From positions 1-5,439 of the forward strand of contig DATFYI010000004.1 of assembly GCA_035315125.1 (NCBI GenBank): a stretch of DNA of 5,439 bases. The letters are read 5' to 3'. Position 1 is the stretch's first letter. Every line of letters starts with the position of its first letter. Under the pieces are notes generated by a model. It was given only the letters and a program-made list of their open reading frames with translations, ran no database searches and was not told the origin of the DNA. Positions 1 through 4,167 of the stretch are shown here, in pieces. This stretch comes from DATFYI01 sp035315125. Lineage in GTDB: Bacteria; Chloroflexota; Anaerolineae; Anaerolineales; Anaerolineaceae. Made by a program: the position numbers and the translations under genes.

Positions 1-362
1 TACCTGTATTATCTATATTGTATGACAATAGTTTAATGATGTTATGAGTACTGGGTGTGAATATCATCATTATTTGTTCATTGCCTGACAATACCCTGGA
101 AACTCACTTTGGAATTGTCCCGAAAAAGTGGAAGCAAAAAATGCCCTGCTGAAGTAGACAAAGATCATCAGGAGACCAGCAGTGGACGAGAAAAATCTCG
201 GGAATACTCTAAAAAGTTCAAATTGGAGGCGCGGGTAGAGTGAGGGCCTGGATTTTATGCAAATTTTATAACTTTCCTCTGCATTTTCATTTACGATATA
301 TTTAACTCTCATTATAAAATAAGCCTATATTCGTGCTTTTCTAGTGTAATCCGGGAGGAGAT
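1..362. other. AT-rich intergenic region with no supported gene
   Basis: This stretch is visibly AT-rich and contains no coding frame I can support. An 80-codon open frame on the minus strand (70-312) starts without a Shine-Dalgarno sequence and resembles no family I know. The only structures I can point to are a 5-bp hairpin (CGAGA / TCTCG, 187-200) with no T-tract, and the candidate promoter near the 3' end, listed separately. Any gene upstream of this region lies outside the window. Confidence 0.6.
290..318 (+). promoter_or_regulatory. Candidate sigma-70-type promoter for the first lipoprotein gene
   Basis: A -35-like TTTACG (290-295, four of six consensus bases) and a -10-like TATAAA (313-318, five of six) are separated by the ideal 17 bp. 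Transcription would start near 325, giving a leader of about 38 nt before the ATG at 363. The region is AT-rich, so chance matches are likely and the call rests only on spacing and position. Confidence 0.4.
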
Positions 363-1409
363 ATGAGATTACGCACCGGCCTGCCAAAATTGATGGTCAT
401 TCTGGCGATTGTCTGCGTTATGCTGGCGTGCAGTTTTCCGGGGGGCAGTGCGCCGGCCGGCAACGGCCTGGAAGGCACCCGTGTAGCTCTGCAGGTGCAG
501 GCCACCCTTCTAGCCAACCAGGCCACTGAGCTGGCATTAAAAGCTCCAGCGACCGCCACCCAACCGCTCCCTGCGCTCCCTACGGTCGCAACTCAAACGC
601 CGCTGCCAACCTATACCCCATACCCCACCCAAACCCCACTCGCCACCAACGCGCCTGCCCCGACTGACGTTCAACCCAGCCCAACTGCCACTCAAGACGT
701 GCTGGCGCGCATTCAAACGGCAAAAATCCTGGTGTTTGAGGATATCCAGGGTTATCCGGCGCTCGATACGCGCATCTCCAAGGCGCTGACCGGGCTGGGC
801 CTGACCGGCGGGAACGTGGTCAAAGTGGGGGATGCGGTCGGGGATTTTATGACCAATCTTAACTCCGCCACAAAATGGGACCTGATCATTGTGGGAGCCG
901 AGGCCCGTTCGGGTGTACGCGGCGAGTTCTGGGATCTGATCAATGAGCAGGTGAACCGCAATGTGGCCGTGGTGGTGGAGATCTGGTATCTGGACCAGAT
1001 CGCCAACGGCCGTATTTCGCCGCTGCTGATGCGCTGCGGCATCCAGTTCCAGCGCAATTGGACGCGCGCCCCGGGTTATAACCTCTATAATTATTCCATT
1101 TACTGGTTGGACCAGTTCAATCCGATTTTTTCAGACCCCAATGTGGTGCAGCCGCTGCTCGGCCCCACGATCTATTGGACGAATGACGCCGGCGATATTA
1201 TCAAACTGGCGCCGGGTTCGAACGCCACTCTGTTGGCAGGCATCACCCAGAGCCAGAAAACTTCGAATGGGGTGTTGGCCTCCTGCCTGAATGGCCGGCT
1301 GATTTTTCAGACTTTTTCGACCCATGATTATCAAGAAAGCGCCACGGTGGCGCTCTGGCAGAATTACATCGTTAATTCGCTCAAGGCCCATTTTGCAGCA
1401 ACGCAGTAA
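363..1409 (+). CDS. Secreted lipoprotein with Thr/Pro-rich linker and alpha/beta (possibly GATase/ThuA-like) domain
   Basis: A 348-residue protein with a type II signal peptide: Arg-rich start (MRLR), hydrophobic core at about residues 10-21, and Cys23 in the context VMLAC. Met at -3 is slightly off the usual lipobox. Residues about 24-60 are followed by a Thr/Pro-rich linker (about 61-113), then a folded domain (about 114-345). That domain alternates predicted strands and helices: ILVFEDI (122-128), WDLIIVGAE (172-180), VAVVVEIWYL (201-210) and a late NGRLIFQTFSTHDY (310-323). This pattern recalls class I glutamine-amidotransferase-like or ThuA-like folds, but I see no Cys-His-Glu triad, so the fold is inference and the function unknown. 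Cys225 and Cys308 could pair outside the cell. The ATG at 363 is supported by GGGAGGAG at 353-360, whose core is 4 nt away. The gene is probably monocistronic and ends at the terminator shared with the convergent gene. It likely acts as a surface-anchored domain on a flexible stalk, a common Chloroflexota design. Confidence 0.85.
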   Translation: MRLRTGLPKLMVILAIVCVMLACSFPGGSAPAGNGLEGTRVALQVQATLLANQATELALKAPATATQPLPALPTVATQTPLPTYTPYPTQTPLATNAPAPTDVQPSPTATQDVLARIQTAKILVFEDIQGYPALDTRISKALTGLGLTGGNVVKVGDAVGDFMTNLNSATKWDLIIVGAEARSGVRGEFWDLINEQVNRNVAVVVEIWYLDQIANGRISPLLMRCGIQFQRNWTRAPGYNLYNYSIYWLDQFNPIFSDPNVVQPLLGPTIYWTNDAGDIIKLAPGSNATLLAGITQSQKTSNGVLASCLNGRLIFQTFSTHDYQESATVALWQNYIVNSLKAHFAATQ

Positions 1410-1442
1410 TTTTATTCCGGCGCTCGGGTAATCTAAAATAGT

Positions 1443-1474
1443 AAAACCCCGCAAGGATAACCTGCGGGGTTTTT
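1443..1474. terminator. Bidirectional intrinsic terminator between convergent genes
   Basis: Left arm AAAACCCCGCA (1443-1453) pairs perfectly over 11 bp with TGCGGGGTTTT (1463-1473). The 9-nt loop (1454-1462) can close two further G-C pairs (1455-1456 with 1461-1462). On the plus strand a T-run follows the GC core (1470-1474, then GTTT). On the minus strand the core is followed by TTTTACTATTTT. It can therefore stop transcription both of the lipoprotein gene ending at 1409 and of the minus-strand operon ending at 1497. Confidence 0.9.
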
Positions 1475-1496
1475 GTTTGATTGAAATGTATGCTGT

Positions 1497-2465
1497 TTAT
1501 TGAGCCGGGTTCAGCCAGTAGGCCATCTGGTCGACTTCCACCACCATATTGGGGGTGTTGTCTTCGTTGATAAAGACGCCCACGTAGCCTTTGGGGTAGC
1601 TGGAATCCTGCACGTCTTCCACGTATTTGCCGTTGATATAGAACAGCAAATGGCTGCCGATGGCCATCACGCCCAGCCGGTTGGTCTGGTTTGGACCGGC
1701 TAAGATGGTCGGGCTGGCTTTATCGGTGATGATGTAGTACATGTGGCCGCTGGGCGCGGCTTTACCATCCCATTTGCGCAGGAAGTACTTGCCGGCGCAG
1801 GTGATCCCGAACAGATAGCCCTGGTCTGCCGTTGTGATATCCGGCACGCGGAAAATGATGCCGTAGCTGTCCGAGCCGGAGCAGGCCATAAAGTGAGCGG
1901 TGGTTTCGACGTAGTAATCATTGTAGGTGCCGATGGTGGCCAGGCGCCAGGCAAAACGACCGCTGAGGGCCTTGAGGTACATGTGGCCGTTGGTGAAGTT
2001 CAGATCGGTATCCTCGGTTGCGCCGGTTGGCCAGTACTGGTCATTGGCCATATTGTCGATCCAGGTGGGCTTGCCCTGTTTGGAGCGCGGATCGGCCGGA
2101 GCAAAGGTGGCTGTAGCGGCTGGCGTCAGGGTGACCGCATTCACGGTTGGAACAGCGGAGGTGGCCGCAACGGTGGCCGTGGGCGCCCCGCTCGATGTGG
2201 CCTGAGCCGTGGCGCTGGTTGGCGCGGCGGTGGGGGTGTCGGTCATGGCGGGCGTGTCGGTGGGAGCGACGGTGGCGGTATCGGTGGGCGTGTCTGTCGG
2301 CGTGACTGTACTGGTGGGGGTGTCAGTCGCCGGGCTGGTAGCGGTGACGGGCGCGGTCAGGATGGCGGCGACCTTGGTTTGCATGGCCGAATCGCTCAGG
2401 GTCTGGGTGGATGTGCAGCCTACCAGAAAAACAATCAGCATAAGAATGGGCAGTACTTTCTTCAT
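1497..2465 (-). CDS. Lipoprotein with Thr/Pro-rich stalk and LamG/DUF1080-like concanavalin-type domain
   Basis: A 322-residue protein with a classic type II signal peptide: MKK start, hydrophobic residues 4-16, lipobox LVGC with Cys17 as lipidation site. A low-complexity Thr/Pro/Ala stalk covers about residues 38-127. The C-terminal domain (about 134-319) reads like a jelly-roll of the LamG / 3-keto-disaccharide hydrolase (DUF1080) type: DYYVETTAHF (183-192), SYGIIFRV (200-207), YLFGI (217-221), RLGVMAIGSHLLFYINGKYV (263-282), GYVGVFI (293-299) and a final VEVDQMAYW (309-317). Such domains usually bind or hydrolyse carbohydrate. No catalytic residues can be assigned, so binding is the safer reading. 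Cys195 and Cys223 could form a disulfide. The gene follows the adenosine-kinase gene by 11 nt, with its Shine-Dalgarno directly after that gene's stop, so they are very probably cotranscribed. A minus-strand signal peptide and the terminator at 1443-1474 support both ends. Confidence 0.87.
   Translation of the reverse strand: MKKVLPILMLIVFLVGCTSTQTLSDSAMQTKVAAILTAPVTATSPATDTPTSTVTPTDTPTDTATVAPTDTPAMTDTPTAAPTSATAQATSSGAPTATVAATSAVPTVNAVTLTPAATATFAPADPRSKQGKPTWIDNMANDQYWPTGATEDTDLNFTNGHMYLKALSGRFAWRLATIGTYNDYYVETTAHFMACSGSDSYGIIFRVPDITTADQGYLFGITCAGKYFLRKWDGKAAPSGHMYYIITDKASPTILAGPNQTNRLGVMAIGSHLLFYINGKYVEDVQDSSYPKGYVGVFINEDNTPNMVVEVDQMAYWLNPAQ
2226..2327. repeat. Degenerate short tandem repeats encoding the Thr/Pro stalk
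   Basis: Read on the plus strand, this stretch repeats variants of GGCGTGTCGGT and GGGGGTGTCNGT at irregular steps in multiples of three. On the coding (minus) strand they give repeated TDTP/TPT tetrads, about residues 47-80 of the lipoprotein. Such imperfect coding repeats can lengthen or shorten by slippage or recombination without breaking the frame. The whole low-complexity stalk is longer, about 2085-2354. Confidence 0.7.
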
Positions 2466-2479
2466 GGTTCTCTCCTTTA
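2466..2479 (-). promoter_or_regulatory. Stop codon abutting Shine-Dalgarno: translational coupling site
   Basis: On the minus strand the kinase stop TAA (2479-2477) is followed at once by AGGAG (2476-2472), then six bases and the lipoprotein ATG (2465-2463). A ribosome terminating on the kinase gene would sit directly over the next initiation site. This supports both the start of the lipoprotein and coupled translation of the pair. Confidence 0.75.
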
Positions 2480-2962
2480 GAACTTATAACCGATCATTCG
2501 TAAAAAGCCTTTGCGCCAGGCGATGCCGGACTCATCTTCCACCCCTTTAGGTTTTAAGCCATCCACTACGCCCAGGACGGCGCGCCCATCGCCCGTGTCG
2601 GCCAGGATGACGCTGCTGGGGTTGGCGGTGGCGCAGAAGATGTGGCAGACTTCCGGGGTGTTCTTAAGGGTATTCAGGATATTGATCGGGTAATAGCCCT
2701 GGCCCAGGAACAGGATAAAGCTGTGCCCGGCCGCAATAGCCAGGGCATTTTTTCTGGCCAGCTCGATCATGGCTTCGTCTGTGCCGGCCCAGCGCACCAG
2801 GCAGGCGCCCGAGGCTTCGCAAAAAGCCAGGCCGAATTTAATGCCCGGCACGCTGGTGACCAGAGCCTCGTAGATATCTTCGACGCTTTTGATAAAGTGG
2901 GTCTGTCCAAGAATAAAGTTGATCTCATCCGGTTTTTCAATTTGTACGCCGATTAGTTCCAT
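2477..2962 (-). CDS. Adenosine-specific kinase (adenosine/AMP kinase family, PF04008 / COG1839)
   Basis: A 161-residue cytoplasmic protein, close to the usual length of this small single-domain family. Conserved blocks are present in order: ILGQTHFIK (17-25), GIKFGLAFCEASG (40-52), GHSFILFL (79-86), YPINILN (91-97), IFCATANP (108-115), GRAVLGVVDG (126-135) and a terminal WRK..FLRMIGYK (149-160). Family members bind adenosine or AMP and are annotated as phosphotransferases. The physiological reaction is poorly defined, so the exact substrate is left open. The ATG at 2962 is preferred over an in-frame TTG ten codons upstream (2992), because AGGAG lies 8 nt before the ATG and family similarity begins at about VQIEKP. 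It is the first gene of an operon with the surface lipoprotein downstream, a pairing I have not met and cannot explain. No signal peptide or membrane segment is visible. Confidence 0.92.
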   Translation of the reverse strand: MELIGVQIEKPDEINFILGQTHFIKSVEDIYEALVTSVPGIKFGLAFCEASGACLVRWAGTDEAMIELARKNALAIAAGHSFILFLGQGYYPINILNTLKNTPEVCHIFCATANPSSVILADTGDGRAVLGVVDGLKPKGVEDESGIAWRKGFLRMIGYKF

Positions 2963-2970
2963 AAGCTGTG

Positions 2971-2975
2971 CTCCT
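2971..2975 (-). promoter_or_regulatory. Ribosome binding site that fixes the kinase start
   Basis: CTCCT on the plus strand gives AGGAG on the coding strand, 8 nt before the ATG at 2962. The alternative TTG at 2992 has only a weak AGGA 9 nt upstream. This site therefore favours the shorter, family-like N-terminus. Confidence 0.7.
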
Positions 2976-3019
2976 GCAAAACGGTATTCCAAGCTCGGTT
3001 TTCCTGAGGTTTGTGTTTA

Positions 3020-3049
3020 ATTGTACATGCGCCTGCCATTCTTAACCAA
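3020..3049 (-). promoter_or_regulatory. Candidate promoter of the kinase-lipoprotein operon
   Basis: On the minus strand a -35-like TTGGTT (3049-3044) and a -10-like TACAAT (3025-3020, five of six consensus bases) are 18 bp apart. The start point would be near 3013, with a leader of about 50 nt. The REPIN-like element begins only 40 bp upstream of the -35. The -35 match is modest (TTG only), so confidence is moderate. Confidence 0.4.
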
Positions 3050-3072
3050 CTATTTTATTAGCTGATTTCCTG

Positions 3073-3088
3073 AAACCGGATAAACCGG
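3073..3088. repeat. Short direct repeat AAACCGG next to the first element
   Basis: AAACCGG occurs at 3073-3079 and again at 3082-3088, one base before the left end of the first 140-bp element. It could be a protein-binding pair or simply chance. The second element lacks it at the matching place, so it is not part of the repeat. Confidence 0.35.
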
Positions 3089-3089
3089 C

Positions 3090-3229
3090 GTAGGTTGGGT
3101 TGAGCGAATTATTCACGTCCGTGTCATTCACACAACAAAGCGAAACCCAACATTCTGGTATTTTGTTGGGTTTCGGGGCAACAGGACTTTGGTGGGTCTG
3201 TAAAGACTTTGCCCCTCAACCCAACCTAC
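3090..3229 (+). repeat. REPIN/BIME-like palindromic element, copy 1 (140 bp)
   Basis: The element has perfect 15-bp inverted ends, GTAGGTTGGGTTGAG (3090-3104) and its complement (3215-3229). Internally, CGAAACCCAACA (3141-3152) is the exact complement of 3164-3175. It therefore parses into two inverted units, 3090-3152 (63 bp) and 3229-3164 (66 bp), each starting GTAGGTTGGGTTGAG and ending CGAAACCCAACA, with 11 bp between. Within each unit GTTGGGTT pairs with AACCCAAC to form a hairpin. In the right unit the stem continues with GGGGCAA / TTGCCCC (3175-3181 with 3209-3215). A GTAG tetranucleotide before a hairpin, in two inverted copies, is the known REPIN/BIME plan mobilised by RAYT transposases. 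No target-site duplication is visible, as expected for Y1-type movement. No transposase lies in the window. Confidence 0.85.
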
Positions 3230-3268
3230 AACTTTTATTTCGACGTATTTAGGGGATAGTAAAGTAAA

Positions 3269-3296
3269 TTGTGGAGTTGTATACTAAATGTATAGA
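3269..3296 (+). promoter_or_regulatory. Weak candidate promoter for the orphan gene
   Basis: TTGTGG (3269-3274) and TATAGA (3291-3296) are 16 bp apart, with a start expected near 3303 and a leader of about 30 nt. A second possible -10, TATACT at 3280-3285, has no good -35. It lies between copy 1 and the gene, so the gene could be expressed independently of the repeats. The matches are poor in AT-rich DNA. Confidence 0.3.
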
Positions 3297-3333
3297 CAAT
3301 GTCATTTGTTAAGTAAATAAATGGGGAGGTATC

Positions 3334-3756
3334 ATGAATAATCCATTTACAGATCTTCAGATTAAACCAGAAGAAGATTTAACTGAATTGGGTGATGAAC
3401 ACCAACAGAAAATAGCAAAGCGGGACGCAATTTACAGCAAATATGGCCCTATGGTGGATGAGATTCTGGATCAGCTTATTGCTGCTCAACGACAGGGCAT
3501 TTGGGAAAAAAATAGTGATTATATGCGTACTTATTGTTGCCATGTAGCCTGGTTTGCAGGTCCGAAAGAGAAATATTCGGATCCCTATGATGAACACCAT
3601 ACAATTCGTCGCCGGATCGAAATAAAACTCGAAATGGATGGTTTATGCAATCCCACCGGTTTCACGGTGATCAATTACGATGCCATCGAAAAGAACGTTC
3701 ATGTGGGACTGGAAAAAGATGATCTTGTGCGCGGTATCAAAGAGGTCATGAGTTAA
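3334..3756 (+). CDS. Orphan 140-residue soluble protein of unknown function
   Basis: I do not recognise this protein. The ATG at 3334 has a strong GGGGAGG (3323-3329) 4 nt upstream, which supports a real gene. The sequence is hydrophilic and charged throughout, with no signal peptide or membrane segment, so it is probably cytoplasmic. Residues about 15-60 (EDLTELGD..., KIAKRDAIYSKYG, MVDEILDQLIAAQ) look helical. A central segment holds aromatic and Cys/His residues (YMRTYCCHVAWFAG, 63-76). A later RRRIEIKLEMDG (92-103) and GFTVINYD (109-116) look like strands, and the C-terminus (LEKDDLVRGIKEVM) is helical. Tyr67-Cys68-Cys69-His70 and Asp86-Glu87-His88-His89 could bind metal, but no known site is recognised. 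Base composition differs from its neighbours: 20 and 24 G/C in two 60-base stretches counted, against 35 in a GH1 stretch. It lies alone between two near-identical REPIN-like elements, which suggests an accessory or transferred gene. Confidence 0.75.
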   Translation: MNNPFTDLQIKPEEDLTELGDEHQQKIAKRDAIYSKYGPMVDEILDQLIAAQRQGIWEKNSDYMRTYCCHVAWFAGPKEKYSDPYDEHHTIRRRIEIKLEMDGLCNPTGFTVINYDAIEKNVHVGLEKDDLVRGIKEVMS

Positions 3757-3873
3757 TTAAGAATTTTATTTGTGGTTAATATCAAATTTACGGATATAAA
3801 AACTCATAAATCAGGTTCCAATACGCTGATTACATTACTTTTCTAATCACAATTCCAAATTGTAAAATTATCA

Positions 3874-3910
3874 AGAGAGAACTTTCCGTACCACCAGAAA
3901 GTTTTTCTCT
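3874..3910 (+). terminator. Imperfect hairpin after the orphan gene, possible weak terminator
   Basis: AACTTTC (3880-3886) pairs with GAAAGTT (3897-3903) around a 10-nt loop, and the T-run TTTTT (3902-3906) follows the lower stem. An outer AGAGA / TCTCT (3874-3878 with 3906-3910) can extend it across a small internal loop. The stem is AT-rich and lies about 120 nt downstream of the stop, so it is a poor terminator by usual standards. Apart from this hairpin, I see nothing else in 3757-3960. Confidence 0.35.
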
Positions 3911-3960
3911 GCAATGTGCTGCTGATTAAAAACGATCAGTTAGTAATTAATTTACCAGGC

Positions 3961-4100
3961 GTAGGTTGGGTTGAGCGAATTATTCACGTCCGTGTCATTC
4001 ACACAACAAAGCGAAACCCAACATCCTGGTATTTTGTTGGGTTTCGGGGCAACAGGACTTTGGTGGGTCTGTAAAGACTTTGCCCCTCAACCCAACCTAC
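3961..4100 (+). repeat. REPIN/BIME-like palindromic element, copy 2 (140 bp)
   Basis: This copy has the same length and orientation as copy 1, exactly 871 bp downstream, with one difference (C at 4025 where copy 1 has T at 3154, in the central loop). Units are 3961-4023 and 4100-4035, loop 4024-4034. The outer bases C3960 and G4101 extend its inverted ends to 16 bp. Flanking sequences differ from those of copy 1 apart from a short AC(C/CA)GGC on the left, and no target duplication is seen. Its right end stops 11 bp before the TATAAT box of the GH1 gene, so the element occupies the place where the promoter's -35 region should lie. Confidence 0.85.
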
Positions 4101-4111
4101 GACACTGCGTG

Positions 4112-4117
4112 TATAAT
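4112..4117 (+). promoter_or_regulatory. Consensus -10 box of the GH1 gene, just outside the repeat
   Basis: A perfect TATAAT lies 50 nt before the ATG, giving a start near 4124 and a leader of about 44 nt. The -35 position at 16-18 bp spacing falls inside the right end of the repeat (about 4088-4095) and reads ACCCAA or similar, which is not a recognisable -35. No TGN extension is present. Either an activator is needed, the promoter is a hybrid made by the repeat, or the match is fortuitous. Confidence 0.45.
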
Positions 4118-4167
4118 TCCCCCTGGATTGCTAACTGCTGTCTCAACACCGCACGAGGAGGATTTCA

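Noticed and set aside
70..312. 80-codon minus-strand frame with a hydrophobic stretch
   Set aside because: It has no Shine-Dalgarno before its ATG, no recognisable family, and lies in AT-rich intergenic DNA overlapping the candidate promoter of the next gene.
1743..2480. Long plus-strand open frame (245 codons), Gly/Arg-rich
   Set aside because: It is antisense to the lipoprotein's Thr/Pro-rich coding region. The Gly-rich composition is the complement of ACC/CCC codons, and no ribosome binding site or domain is seen.
2963..2992. N-terminal extension of the adenosine kinase from a TTG start
   Set aside because: The ATG at 2962 has a better ribosome binding site, and the family similarity begins after it. 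The ten extra residues look like translated leader.
3090..4100. Integron cassette: two attC sites flanking one gene
   Set aside because: GTTGGGT and ACCCAAC fit the attC core patterns GTTRRRY and RYYYAAC, and 140 bp is within attC length. However, the outer ends are in the reverse order, with GTTRRRY on the left and RYYYAAC on the right. The correctly ordered inner pair spans only about 27 bp, and no integrase is present.
3090..4100. CRISPR-like repeats
   Set aside because: There are only two copies, 140 bp long and 871 bp apart, with a gene between them. This does not fit regular short repeats and spacers.
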